A stretch of DNA of 43,416 nt from positions 1 through 43,416 of the forward strand of contig SICS01000005.1 in the NCBI GenBank assembly GCA_009691305.1, read 5' to 3'. Below are positions 1 through 8,293 of this stretch, one piece after another. The position numbers and the translations under genes were made by a program. Numbering within the stretch: position 1 is the first letter of the stretch; each line of letters begins with the position of its first letter. The notes under the pieces are model-generated. The model was not told the origin of the DNA and ran no database searches. It saw only the letters and a program-made list of their open reading frames with translations. The DNA comes from Candidatus Peribacteria bacterium (GTDB lineage: Bacteria; Patescibacteriota; Gracilibacteria; Peribacterales; Peribacteraceae).

Positions 1-6
1 TTGCAT

Positions 7-81
7 TGGGGAGTAGCCAAGCGGTAAGGCAACGGGCTCTGAACCCGTCACGCGGGGGTTCGAATCCCTCCTCCCCAGCCA
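7..81 (+). tRNA. tRNA-Gln (anticodon CTG)
   Basis: A full cloverleaf can be folded by eye. The acceptor stem TGGGGAG pairs with CTCCCCA, the anticodon stem ACGGG pairs with CCCGT, the anticodon loop is CTCTGAA and the T-loop is TTCGAAT. Loop positions 34-36 read CTG, which decodes the Gln codon CAG. The CCA end is encoded at 79-81. A perfect 26-bp palindrome begins inside the 3' end. Confidence 0.95.
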
Positions 82-103
82 CGTCAGCTTAAGCTGACGT
101 GGC
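78..103. repeat. Perfect palindrome overlapping the tRNA-Gln CCA end
   Basis: GCCACGTCAGCTT is followed directly by its reverse complement, giving a 26-bp palindrome whose left arm includes the CCA of tRNA-Gln. It could act as a terminator or 3'-processing hairpin, but no clean U-tract follows. A related CCACGT...ACGTGG hairpin starts at the CCA of tRNA-Arg. Confidence 0.75.
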
Positions 104-184
104 CAGCCACTCTTCCATTTTGGAGTGCCGTTCGATTTCGGGTGCCTGAACTCCATGCTAAAACAAATAATGCAGTTATAAGTT

Positions 185-802
185 TCAACTTACGACAACA
201 CCCCACTCTTTTAGCTGCTGAAGCAACGGTGCCAAATTATTCTTAACATCGTCATGCAAAAATGTATGGAATCCCATTTCTGCGGGAATGACTAGATTTC
301 TTTCCTGATTGTCGATGAAAACGCATTCGGTGGCACTAGACTCCGCGACTCGCAAAGCTTCCTCAAAGATGCGTGGCTCGTTTTTTCGCGTTCCTACATT
401 CGCCGAAAGAATGAGAATTGGGAAAAGTTTATCCAGTTTCATTTCTTTTGTAAGTGTCTGAAATCGTTCCTTGGAGTTATCAGTAATTATTCCTATTTTG
501 TACTTTTCCTTTAGTGCCTCGCAAAGTTGGAACATTTGCCCATTTTTTCGAGCGTTTTTTAAAGCATCAGGCAGTAAACCTATATCTATTTGCGTCCCTA
601 AACATGTACAAAAATCATCCCAAATATCGGCATGCTTTGCTTTGCCCAAAAGCAATTGAGAATGGTGCGCTCGATAGCAACGGTATAAGTCATCAAATGA
701 AAGTTTGGGGACTGCCTTTTGAAGACTTTTACATATAGTGCCAGAACCGTTTCTGTCGGTCGTCAGCACGCCATCAAAATCGAAGAATAGTGTTTTGATC
801 AA
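185..802 (-). CDS. HAD-superfamily hydrolase
   Basis: This 205-aa protein has all four haloacid-dehalogenase motifs. Motif I is FFDFDGV, with nucleophile D8 and acid D10. Motif II is the T of IITDNS near residue 107. Motif III is a Lys near 140, before NEPRIFE. Motif IV is FIDNQERN near 162-169. The helical insert between motifs I and II is the C1 cap of the HAD-IA group (phosphoglycolate-phosphatase or haloacid-dehalogenase-like). The substrate cannot be told from sequence; a small phosphorylated metabolite is likely. The start codon is TTG. A TAGAAT box lies 9 nt upstream of it. Codons are more AT-rich than in the genes to the right, which hints at transfer. Confidence 0.85.
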   Translation of the reverse strand: MIKTLFFDFDGVLTTDRNGSGTICKSLQKAVPKLSFDDLYRCYRAHHSQLLLGKAKHADIWDDFCTCLGTQIDIGLLPDALKNARKNGQMFQLCEALKEKYKIGIITDNSKERFQTLTKEMKLDKLFPILILSANVGTRKNEPRIFEEALRVAESSATECVFIDNQERNLVIPAEMGFHTFLHDDVKNNLAPLLQQLKEWGVVVS

Positions 803-909
803 AGTTAAAAGATTCTATCAGAAATAACGATCTGCCTCAGATTCAAATCTATTTTCTTCCAATACTCCCGGTCATTTATAATCGAAATAATACTGTTTGA
901 ATTGGTCAG

Positions 910-1122
910 TCATCGCAATTGGAAGCCAAAATATGATTTTATAGATTCCAGCCTTCGCTTTCGAGCTTCCCACTTCGCCTCTGGGCTACGAGGGACAGGT
1001 CGGTTGGCAGGCCAACAGCTTTCCATCATTTTGGCATACCGCTGAATGACGTTCCGAACAAAGGTCCTCGCCATCTCATCAACCGGAATAGTACTTGGTT
1101 TGTGCTCCCCCGCACGCTTCAT
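910..1122 (-). CDS. Small basic protein coupled to the lysyl oxidase gene
   Basis: This is a 70-aa ORF if it starts at the internal ATG at 1122. I chose that start because it makes an ATGA overlap with the stop codon of the lysyl-oxidase-like gene, a classic arrangement for translational coupling. The ORF track starts five codons earlier. The protein is helical and basic, with no signal peptide or membrane segment and one Cys. I recognise no domain. It would be the third gene of an operon with the M23 peptidase and the lysyl oxidase. It could be a chance ORF. Confidence 0.45.
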   Translation of the reverse strand: MKRAGEHKPSTIPVDEMARTFVRNVIQRYAKMMESCWPANRPVPRSPEAKWEARKRRLESIKSYFGFQLR

Positions 1123-2981
1123 TCCTTTTGCACACACGTCACCTCTGTCGTTGCTTCGTCGGGGAAGAGTGATCCTGTGAGCAGCGAATACACACCTCCT
1201 GTTTCTATTCCATCACGCGCTGCAGGACAAATGAAGCTGATGTTTTTGGAAGTCTCCACGACTCCTGATCCAAGAGAGTCATTATACGTACAGGGGATAC
1301 CGCTCTGTAACGCTCTGCTCCCTTCACAGATACGGACGACCTGAGCGACGCTTTTTGCGGGGATGTTGCACTTCAGTCGTACTTTGGTGCCCGGAACGCA
1401 TTCATGAAGTATTTTCGCATTTTTGAGACCACAGTTCCTGAGAGGCCCAAAGAGCCCTTCGCGGCATGTGTCCGTAACATAGCTCTCTCCCTTCTCAGGA
1501 ATGTGCACGTTGTAGGAGATAGTGTTGTTTTCTTTCCACGCTGAGTACTGCTCACAGACAGGTCGGTCGACCGGATCGCCATGCTTGGTCTTGAGAGATG
1601 TGCGCTCGAACTTCTGTCTGCCCTGGGCATTTTTCTTGAGTGTGCCCTCGCATAGCAGTCCCTCAGGATTCGTCGTAAAGGAAAGCGGGAGATCCCGATT
1701 CGGCTTCACGTCGGAAATATCGAGCCATTGGCATTCGAGGCCCATCTTATATTCGTCGATCCATCCGACAGCATCGCCCTGGTCGATGCAATCGACGAAA
1801 TCATGATGAAGCGGGCTGAGCTCATGGTTCCAGACCCTCCCGGACGGCTGGAGACAGAATGCATTCTTATGCGACACCGTATCCGATCCGTTGCCCACCG
1901 TGAAAGAACCGTACTCTGAGAAGTGATAGTGCCCATGACATGCGCTGAACTCGAAAACACCGTGCTGGGAAAGTACTGTACCGCTGTGCGTATTGAAGTA
2001 GTCGACTCGGCCGATCTCCAGCGGCTTCGCTCCAACATTGATGTCGCCGGTCGGGAATTGCAGCAAGTGCCGCCAACCGGTTCCACCGACGCAGGACTCT
2101 ACGATTGTGCAGGAATTCTCCGGAATGTAGCGGTAATTGAACCGGTGTTTCACGAACTCTTCCATCGATGGTACAAGGTCCGGCCCCTCCGGGTTCGTCA
2201 CTTTCCCGATTCGCACCGCATCGGCGATCGTGGCATCCCACGGCAGACGTTCAAAGCGCATGGACGTATCGATTTTCCCGATGCCCGACATGAGCGCCTG
2301 CGGACATGACAACGTCGGCAATGCAGTCTGGTGGCAACCGGTATTGGTCAGTTTTTGTTCGGTGCGGCAGCGTTGATTAAAAAAGAGATCCACTTCCTCG
2401 GCGTCAAAACTGTTCGGGGGAAATTGAGACTCATTCATGCACGCAAATCCCGTACGTTGGAACACGAATTCCGGATCGACAGGAAACTGGAACGGTTCGT
2501 CCCATATACCACCGATCTGTCCCAGCTCAGTGATGGAGATGCCGGGCGAATCCGTATCTGTCAGCAAGACACCGGAAAAGGCATACGAGACCGTCACCGT
2601 GTCGTGACCGTTGATTGTCTCTCGCTTGGGTTCTGTACGGATCGCGATACTCCACAGTTGTTCGGGCGGAAGCGGAGACTGTTTCTTCATTCCCGTGCCA
2701 CCGAAGTTCAACCGGTGTGACGTGAGGCGGATTTGCCGAATGGCTCTGTCTTTCCAGAAGGACTCGGATTTTGTTTTGAGCTTCCCCACCAAGCGTTCGC
2801 GCTGATTGAAAGACAATTCATCCAGAACCACACCGACCGTGCTCTCCATGCTCGTTCTCATGAGCGCTGCCGGGTCTGGAATCACGGGAACGGGCGATTC
2901 AGTGATTGTGGGTCCGCCGCAGGAAACCAGCGCCAGAACGAAGAGAATGCTAAAGGCCGAACTGCGTGTGGCAACGCGCAT
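1119..2981 (-). CDS. Lysyl oxidase family lipoprotein
   Basis: Residue numbers refer to the 633-aa track ORF. The likely start is Met14 (2981), because it opens a lipoprotein signal ending in the lipobox LVSC and lies 4 nt after the stop of the upstream gene. The C-terminal half matches the lysyl oxidase catalytic domain. The copper-binding segment is CHGHYHF (H362, H364, H366; animal enzymes have CHQHYH). K385 in SHKNAFCL and Y424 in DEYKMGLECQWLDISDV sit at the two residues that form the lysine tyrosylquinone cofactor. Family members oxidatively deaminate primary amines such as peptidyl lysine. The roughly 300-residue N-terminal region and the Cys-rich tail are not recognised. It should act outside the cytoplasmic membrane, next to an M23 peptidase. 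Confidence 0.85.
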   Translation of the reverse strand: MRVATRSSAFSILFVLALVSCGGPTITESPVPVIPDPAALMRTSMESTVGVVLDELSFNQRERLVGKLKTKSESFWKDRAIRQIRLTSHRLNFGGTGMKKQSPLPPEQLWSIAIRTEPKRETINGHDTVTVSYAFSGVLLTDTDSPGISITELGQIGGIWDEPFQFPVDPEFVFQRTGFACMNESQFPPNSFDAEEVDLFFNQRCRTEQKLTNTGCHQTALPTLSCPQALMSGIGKIDTSMRFERLPWDATIADAVRIGKVTNPEGPDLVPSMEEFVKHRFNYRYIPENSCTIVESCVGGTGWRHLLQFPTGDINVGAKPLEIGRVDYFNTHSGTVLSQHGVFEFSACHGHYHFSEYGSFTVGNGSDTVSHKNAFCLQPSGRVWNHELSPLHHDFVDCIDQGDAVGWIDEYKMGLECQWLDISDVKPNRDLPLSFTTNPEGLLCEGTLKKNAQGRQKFERTSLKTKHGDPVDRPVCEQYSAWKENNTISYNVHIPEKGESYVTDTCREGLFGPLRNCGLKNAKILHECVPGTKVRLKCNIPAKSVAQVVRICEGSRALQSGIPCTYNDSLGSGVVETSKNISFICPAARDGIETGGVYSLLTGSLFPDEATTEVTCVQKE

Positions 2982-2985
2982 GCGG

Positions 2986-3597
2986 TCAGGGTATCTGAGG
3001 AAAGGGGTTGGTCCAATCACTCAATTCTTCTTCCGTCTGAACATACCCACGGTACTCGATCGTCATGCCTCGATGTATGGAAAGGTGCAGATGTTTTCGT
3101 TCACCATCTGTTTCGGTACTAAAGCCTTTTCCGAGGTTTCCAATCCTTCCTCCTGTCGAAAGATCTACTCCGGAGCGAAGCGAAACGGAGTCGATAGACA
3201 AGTGTCCGTACAGGACGGTGACCGGTTCATTCTCATAGGTGCAATCCTGAATGAGAACTCCACCATATCCTTTCACCCATCCGGTAAAGCGGACTTTCCC
3301 GCTGCAAATTGAAAAAATTTCGACATCGGTATCTTGTTCGTTCAGGAATGTCTCAAAATCCGTTCCTGTGTGATATCCACTGAAACGCTCAGGTTGAACG
3401 GGTGAGGTTGTCGGTGAGATGGAGATTCGAAAAGGCTTCTTTGTGACACGTGTCTCTGCGTTGCTGATAGGGGAGACGACGTCTGCACGTGTACTCGCTG
3501 AAGAAGGCATCTCACCATTCGGAAGAACGGTGGGATGGTCTACGAGCGCACAACCCGCAAGCAAGAGAAGAAAGCCAATGAAGCTACGTGTCCGCAT
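2986..3597 (-). CDS. M23 (LytM-type) peptidase lipoprotein
   Basis: This 203-aa protein opens with a short lipoprotein signal (lipobox LAGC, Cys16). The zinc metallopeptidase motifs are present. The HxxxD element is GYHTGTD (H76, D80), the conserved His is in LYGHL (H132), and the HxH is HLH (H169, H171). M23 enzymes cut peptide cross-links in peptidoglycan; an exported lipid-anchored form would remodel the cell wall. It is the first gene of an operon with the lysyl-oxidase-family gene, 4 nt apart. A TAGGAT -10 box ends exactly 6 nt before the ATG, so the mRNA should be leaderless. Confidence 0.88.
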   Translation of the reverse strand: MRTRSFIGFLLLLAGCALVDHPTVLPNGEMPSSASTRADVVSPISNAETRVTKKPFRISISPTTSPVQPERFSGYHTGTDFETFLNEQDTDVEIFSICSGKVRFTGWVKGYGGVLIQDCTYENEPVTVLYGHLSIDSVSLRSGVDLSTGGRIGNLGKGFSTETDGERKHLHLSIHRGMTIEYRGYVQTEEELSDWTNPFPQIP

Positions 3598-3603
3598 ACC
3601 GAT

Positions 3604-3609
3604 ATCCTA
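3604..3609 (-). promoter_or_regulatory. -10 box, M23/lysyl oxidase operon
   Basis: TAGGAT read on the minus strand, then 6 nt, then ATG. This is the leaderless geometry that recurs across the window. Confidence 0.6.
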
Positions 3610-3703
3610 GTCTAGCAAGCACAGGGCTGCTTCGATGCATGAACGGTGCGTAGACAGCGCGGAGTAACGAGATTTTAGGCTAGCCATAGCCCAGAAAACG
3701 TCC

Positions 3704-3709
3704 TATACT
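3704..3709 (+). promoter_or_regulatory. -10 box, mscS
   Basis: TATACT ends 8 nt before the ATG. The leader is effectively zero to two bases and is pyrimidine-rich. Confidence 0.6.
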
Positions 3710-3717
3710 CTTCTCCC

Positions 3718-5094
3718 ATGAAGGCACTGCGTCTCTTGCCCGTCGGCCTCCTCCTCGTCACATCCGTCGCGTTTGCTGCCACGGCGCAGGACCAGAAGGC
3801 CGATCCCGCTTTGCGGCAGTTGTTTTTGACGCAATTGCAGGCCAAGACGCCCGATGAGGCACTCGACAAGCACATTGAGACCGAACGGTTGCGCGTGCGG
3901 AAGGCCGAACTGGCGGAACTTAACGCTCTCGTGGCATCGGCGAACGCCGAGGACGACGAGACCGCCCAGCCGGCGACCGTGCTCCAGAAACAATCAGCGC
4001 TTGTGGAGATTTTGTTGGCGCGGAAGCAGGAGACGACGGTCGACATCGATTTGCTCGGCGAGGATGGGGTCGCGCTGGATCAGAATATGGCCGATGCCAA
4101 AGGTGCCGCACTCGACGGTGCCCGGCGCAGGAAAGCCGAACTACTCTCACAGAATGCCGTTCTGGAGGAGAGGCTTTCGGCGACTGTCGAGGTTCTTGCC
4201 CAGCAGGAAGATCGTCTGCAACGCCTTACCGCGCAGGAGCGTTACGCGAACTTTGCGGGAGTCCTCCAGGTGGCGATGTACGTAGCTATCCTGTTCTTCA
4301 TCATCATGGTGGAGCGGCTTGTCCGCCGCCGCCTGATCGTCCGCATTCGTGACCGCAACCGCCGCTACTTCGTCGTCAAAATCTTCACTGGCACTGTGTA
4401 CGTGCTGACGATCGGCTGGATCCTCTACCGTGTCTCGGGCAATTATCCGGGCTTCGTTACCTCGTTCGCTATCGTCGGTGCGGGTATTGCCGTGGCACTG
4501 CAGTCGATCATCAAGGACATCGTCGGGTGGTTCATCATCGTGCAGAAGCGGCTGTTCCGCATCGGGCAGCGCGTCACCATCGGCGGATTCACGGGCGACG
4601 TCGCCGACATCAGTCTGCTTCGGACCACTCTTGTGGAAGTGAACAACTCCATCGCCCCCGATATCGCGCGCGTTGGACAGCCGCTCTATCTGCCCAATTC
4701 TATGGTGCTTGAGGGGCCCGTCCTCAACTACCACGCCACGTCCGATTTCATGGAGGCCGAAATTCCCGTGACTGTCACCTTTAGCAGCGATTGGAAGAAG
4801 GCCGAACAGATCCTCCAGAATATTCTCCGCGACGAGGTCGGCAAGTATGTGGAGCGCGCGCGTGAGCAGCATGCATATCGCACTGCGCATTTCTTCGCGA
4901 GCCAGGAACCGCCCGAGCCGCGCGTGTTTGTGGAACTTGCATCCGACGGTGTCTTCTTCCTGTTGCGGTTTCAGATTCCCATCGGCAGCAAGCGCAGCAT
5001 CATCTCGTCCATTGCGCGGAAGATCCTCGAACAGTTCTCCTCGTCTACGCCTAAAATCGACCTCGCGTACAAGACGATGCAGCTTGTCCAATAA
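3718..5094 (+). CDS. MscS-family mechanosensitive channel
   Basis: This 458-aa protein has a signal peptide (about 1-21) and a charged helical or coiled periplasmic-type region (about 30-175). Transmembrane helices lie near 180-200 and 223-240. The pore-lining helix (about 247-280) carries the family signature around GAGIAVALQSIIKDIVGWFI, followed by the beta-domain start RIGQRVTIGG. MscS channels open under membrane tension and release solutes during hypo-osmotic shock. The N-terminal extension with a cleavable signal is longer than in E. coli MscS (286 aa). Its stop codon abuts the stop of the convergent ACT gene with no spacer. Confidence 0.9.
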   Translation: MKALRLLPVGLLLVTSVAFAATAQDQKADPALRQLFLTQLQAKTPDEALDKHIETERLRVRKAELAELNALVASANAEDDETAQPATVLQKQSALVEILLARKQETTVDIDLLGEDGVALDQNMADAKGAALDGARRRKAELLSQNAVLEERLSATVEVLAQQEDRLQRLTAQERYANFAGVLQVAMYVAILFFIIMVERLVRRRLIVRIRDRNRRYFVVKIFTGTVYVLTIGWILYRVSGNYPGFVTSFAIVGAGIAVALQSIIKDIVGWFIIVQKRLFRIGQRVTIGGFTGDVADISLLRTTLVEVNNSIAPDIARVGQPLYLPNSMVLEGPVLNYHATSDFMEAEIPVTVTFSSDWKKAEQILQNILRDEVGKYVERAREQHAYRTAHFFASQEPPEPRVFVELASDGVFFLLRFQIPIGSKRSIISSIARKILEQFSSSTPKIDLAYKTMQLVQ

Positions 5095-5508
5095 TCAGGT
5101 GGCCAATTTGCCCGCGCTCTTCTCCCACTCCCGCAGGAGATCGATGGCCTTCGCGACGTTCTCGACCCGGACGTATACCATGGCCTCTTTTCCGCACGTG
5201 GTCGCGTAGATCATGCGGATGTTGATGCCTTTGGCGGCGCAGGAGCGCCCGATGTTGGCGATGACGCCCGTCGAATTGCGGACCTTGAGGGCAATCACCT
5301 CCGATGTCGTCACAGCACCCAGATCCTTGAGCAGAAGTTTTGCCGTTTCGACGTCATCCACGATCAGGTGGATGATTGAGTGTGTGGGGCCTTCACTGCA
5401 ACTGATGGCGTCGATGTTGATATCGGACGACCGCAATTTATCTCCCACCTTTGCGAGTGAGCTGGGGATATTCGGCATCGTGATGTTCACCTGTCCGACG
5501 ATCTGCAT
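5095..5508 (-). CDS. Tandem ACT-domain protein
   Basis: This 137-aa protein consists of two ACT folds, about residues 1-65 and 72-135. The second begins IALKVRNSTGVIANIG, matching the ligand-binding loop of the ACT pair at the C terminus of aspartate kinases. No kinase or other catalytic domain is attached, so it is probably a free-standing amino-acid-sensing regulator. No amino-acid biosynthesis gene is adjacent to suggest the ligand. It is convergent with mscS. No N6-type -10 box is seen right at this start; a TATTTT lies about 10 nt upstream. Confidence 0.8.
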   Translation of the reverse strand: MQIVGQVNITMPNIPSSLAKVGDKLRSSDINIDAISCSEGPTHSIIHLIVDDVETAKLLLKDLGAVTTSEVIALKVRNSTGVIANIGRSCAAKGINIRMIYATTCGKEAMVYVRVENVAKAIDLLREWEKSAGKLAT

Positions 5509-5583
5509 GGTTTGCGGAAAAATAGTGGCGATAGTCTAAGGATCTCCGGCGCGAACGCAAGATGACACGCTCTGCCGCGGGCG

Positions 5584-6201
5584 TCATTGGATAGGTCGTT
5601 CTTCGGACTTCAGCATGCGGACAAGCGGGACGACTTGGACCCCTTTGGTCCGAATGCCGGGGACGAGGCAGATGGGCCCCCTGAGCCGATATGCACTGAA
5701 AATGGTGATCGTATTCGATTCTGCCGTTTTGGCGGCCTTGCCGATCGTGCAGACCATCTGCGACGGCACTTCGACGGTCGATTCCGTCATGAGATCTGCG
5801 ACGATCATCTGTCCTGATTTGCGGATCTTGGTCACGAAGGGCCGGATGCTGTCTCGGCCGGAGAATGTTTCGCCGTTGATCTCGACCCAGAGGTTCTCCG
5901 CATCCATAAAGAACGTCGCCCGATACCGTTCACCTGTCTCGTCATCCACGAAGACCAGTTCCTTCCCGACGATGTCCCCGTCAGGCGATGTGCTGAAGAG
6001 GTTGCCGATGTCCACCGCTTCCGTCGATTCTCCGGAGCTGCGATAGGCCAGATACCCCACAGCAGAGACGGCCATGGCCGATCCCACGAAGAGGGCTCTC
6101 AGGGTTTTCTGGAGCCAAGATGACGTTTGTTGCACTGCTGGTTTCTTCTCCGCAACCCTTTCGGGTATCGCGGGCATCGAAGAATGCTCCGGATTCGTCA
6201 T
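5584..6201 (-). CDS. Membrane-anchored protein of unknown function
   Basis: This 205-aa protein has a hydrophilic N-terminal stretch of about 30 residues, one transmembrane helix at roughly 33-52 (ALFVGSAMAVSAVGYLAY) and an extracytoplasmic domain of about 150 residues, mostly beta strand, with two Cys. I recognise no family. The topology resembles small exported anchored domains of unknown role. A TAGAGT lies 9 nt upstream of the ATG. Neighbours (ACT protein, purM) give no functional clue. Confidence 0.7.
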   Translation of the reverse strand: MTNPEHSSMPAIPERVAEKKPAVQQTSSWLQKTLRALFVGSAMAVSAVGYLAYRSSGESTEAVDIGNLFSTSPDGDIVGKELVFVDDETGERYRATFFMDAENLWVEINGETFSGRDSIRPFVTKIRKSGQMIVADLMTESTVEVPSQMVCTIGKAAKTAESNTITIFSAYRLRGPICLVPGIRTKGVQVVPLVRMLKSEERPIQ

Positions 6202-6312
6202 TAACCCTGCACTCTACTCCGGCATCCACCGTGCAACAGGAAATAGTAGGATGAAGTGCGGACAAGAGCCTGCAGAGCTACACAATCACCCTTCCACGGG
6301 CTCAGGGTCAGC

Positions 6313-7371
6313 TCAGGCGGACCACGTCACCGTCCCTTCGAACGTCACTTTCCCATTTCCTTTCACGATGTTCCCGATCGGATAACAGTCATGGCTCTGC
6401 TTCTTGATGTGCGACTGAATTTTCTCCGCACTTTTCGCATCGACGATGAGCGTCAGCCCGACGCCCATGTTGTACGTCCTGAGCATTTCGGCGTCGGCGA
6501 TCTCCCCCGCGTCGCGGATTGCTGTGAAGATGGGCAAGACTCGCAGTGAGCTGAGGTCGATCGTCGCGTTGACGGACTTCGGCAGAATGCGCTCCAGGTT
6601 CCCTTCGATCCCGCTGCCGGTGATGTGCGCCATGCCGTGCAGTCCACTGTCGCCCAGGATTCCCTTCACCGTTTTGTAGAAGCAGAGGTGGGGGAGGAGG
6701 ATGGCATCGAGGAACGACATTTGATCAACTTTTGTATTCAGTATTTCTGGCTTCTCCTTCATCAATCTCCGTACAAGTGAGTATCCATTTGTATGGAGGC
6801 CGTTGCTTGCGATTGCTAGAACCACGTCACCGTCTTTGACCTTGCTGCCGTCGATGACCTTCGCTTTCTCCACCACGCCGACGATGCTTGCAGTGAGGAT
6901 GTACGTCCCTTCTGGGATCACGCCCGGCTGCTCGGAGGTCTCTCCGCCGGTGAGCACGCACTCCTGCGCGGTGCATGCGGCGGCCACGCCCGCGACGATG
7001 CGCTTAACGATGTTCTTGTCCAACTTTCCGCAGATCACAGCGTCCTGCATGGCGAGCGGCTTCGCGCCCATGACGATGATGTCGTTGATGAGGTGGTTGA
7101 CCATGTCTGCGCAGATCGATTCCACGCGGTCATGCTGGAAGGCGAGCAGCTGTTTGCTGCCCGGCTCCTCGGTCTTCATCACGAGCACGGGGTGCTCGTA
7201 CTCCGGGAACTTCCCATCGTAGAGCGTCGCGAAAGCGCCGACGGAATTGAGCACGCGCTTGTCATCGGTCTTGAGTGTCCGTTCCACGTCCAAGAGCACT
7301 TCATCCTTGGCCGCGATGTCGACGCCTGAGGAAGCGTATGTGAACGAGGAAGGTTTTTTCTGCTTCTCCAT
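6313..7371 (-). CDS. purM: Phosphoribosylformylglycinamidine cyclo-ligase
   Basis: This 352-aa protein catalyses ATP-dependent closure of FGAM to aminoimidazole ribonucleotide, step 5 of purine synthesis. PurM landmarks are YASSGVDI near the N terminus, the HDRVESICADMVNHLINDI helix, VICGKLD, the LTGGETSEQPG glycine-rich segment, and GDVVLAIASNGLHTNGYSL. The usual TDGVGTK loop is diverged to KTEEPGSK. Length fits the family (about 345 aa). The only other purine genes in the window are purE and gmk, so the pathway is scattered. The promoter is leaderless (TATACT, 6 nt, ATG) and preceded by CCCTAG hexanucleotide repeats. Confidence 0.9.
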   Translation of the reverse strand: MEKQKKPSSFTYASSGVDIAAKDEVLLDVERTLKTDDKRVLNSVGAFATLYDGKFPEYEHPVLVMKTEEPGSKQLLAFQHDRVESICADMVNHLINDIIVMGAKPLAMQDAVICGKLDKNIVKRIVAGVAAACTAQECVLTGGETSEQPGVIPEGTYILTASIVGVVEKAKVIDGSKVKDGDVVLAIASNGLHTNGYSLVRRLMKEKPEILNTKVDQMSFLDAILLPHLCFYKTVKGILGDSGLHGMAHITGSGIEGNLERILPKSVNATIDLSSLRVLPIFTAIRDAGEIADAEMLRTYNMGVGLTLIVDAKSAEKIQSHIKKQSHDCYPIGNIVKGNGKVTFEGTVTWSA

Positions 7372-7377
7372 GTGTGA

Positions 7378-7402
7378 AGTATAGGGCTAGGGCTAGGGAT
7401 AG
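7378..7402 (-). promoter_or_regulatory. purM -10 box with CCCTAG repeats
   Basis: On the minus strand, CTATCCCTAGCCCTAGCCC runs straight into TATACT (7378-7383), then 6 nt, then ATG. No TTGACA-like -35 is seen; the hexanucleotide repeats fill that space. Confidence 0.6.
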
Positions 7403-7410
7403 AGAAGACG

Positions 7411-7494
7411 ATGTCATGGTGAGCGGAGCGAACCATAGGCCGCGGTACATGCCTGAATTCCCGCGCCCGCGAAGGGGCGCTGCTATGGCCTAGC
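7411..7494. repeat. Palindromic repeats between purM and ftsE
   Basis: Two dispersed elements lie side by side. One begins ATGTCATGGTGAGCGGAGCG, a member of the family also at 15567 and 17337. The other contains GCGGTA...CCCGCGCCCGCGAAGGGGCGC inside outer arms TAGGCC/GGCCTA and is related to the elements at 8905, 16193 and 22642. Confidence 0.6.
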
Positions 7495-8278
7495 CCTCAG
7501 AATGGATCGCCGTCACCTTCACTTTCCGGTGCGATTGGGGATGCGCGTGGGTTGGGGTCTCAACCTTTTTGGCTTTGGCTTTCGACTGCTTTTCCTCGGT
7601 GTGCGCTTTCCTGTATCCACCGACGCTGTCGCGTGCGATCTTGCCGTGCTCCAGTTGTACGACGCGCATGTGCAGGAGGTCTACAAGTGCCGCGTCATGG
7701 GTGGCGATGATGACGGTGGTGCCCTCCGCGTTGATCTCCCGGAAGCTCTGGAGCACTTCCTTCGCCTGATCGGGGTCCAGGTTCTGGGTCGGTTCATCGG
7801 CCAGGAGGATCAGCGGTTTGTGGGCGATCGCCCGCGCGATGGCGGTGCGCGCCTTTTCGCCGCCCGAAAGCTCGCGCGGCAATGCATGCGCGCGAGTGCC
7901 GAGGCCCATTTGCCCCAGCAGGTCTTTGACTCGGGAGAGAATCGTATCGTCCGATGCGCCGCAGACTTCCAATGGGAACGCGATGTTCTCGGCCACCGTG
8001 CGGTTCGCCAGCAGTTTGTAATCCTGGAACACCACACCGACCCGACGGCGGAACATCTGCAGCGCCCCGGCCGGCACGCTGCGCAAATCGACGCCATCCA
8101 CGCTGATGCTGCCGCCCGTCGCGGTTTCGGCGCCCACGAGGATCGAGAGCAGCGTGGTCTTGCCCGCGCCGCTCGGCCCCGTGATGCACACGAATTCTCC
8201 GGGCGAAATCTCCAGCGAAATGCCGTCCAAGACCCGTCCATCACCATAATCTTTCGAGACTCCTTTGAGGATGATCAT
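7490..8278 (-). CDS. ftsE: FtsE-like ABC transporter ATPase
   Basis: This 262-aa ABC ATPase has Walker A GPSGAGKTT (34-42), Q-loop FQDYKLL (84-90), signature LSGGE (137-141), Walker B LILLADE (156-162) and switch His194. The wording around the Q-loop is typical of FtsE, which with FtsX couples ATP hydrolysis to peptidoglycan hydrolase activation at the septum. About 40 C-terminal residues are a Lys/His-rich tail beyond the ATPase core. No ftsX lies next to it, so a lipoprotein-export (LolD-like) ATPase is an alternative. TATACT ends 7 nt before the ATG. Confidence 0.8.
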   Translation of the reverse strand: MIILKGVSKDYGDGRVLDGISLEISPGEFVCITGPSGAGKTTLLSILVGAETATGGSISVDGVDLRSVPAGALQMFRRRVGVVFQDYKLLANRTVAENIAFPLEVCGASDDTILSRVKDLLGQMGLGTRAHALPRELSGGEKARTAIARAIAHKPLILLADEPTQNLDPDQAKEVLQSFREINAEGTTVIIATHDAALVDLLHMRVVQLEHGKIARDSVGGYRKAHTEEKQSKAKAKKVETPTHAHPQSHRKVKVTAIHSEG

Positions 8279-8285
8279 GGAGGTG

Positions 8286-8291
8286 AGTATA
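8286..8291 (-). promoter_or_regulatory. -10 box, ftsE-like gene
   Basis: TATACT on the minus strand, then 7 nt (CACCTCC), then ATG. Confidence 0.55.
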
Positions 8292-8293
8292 CC

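Noticed and set aside
4147-5091. 314-aa minus-strand ORF
   Set aside because: Antisense to mscS; no motif, rich in Asp/His/Arg as expected for a reverse-frame shadow.
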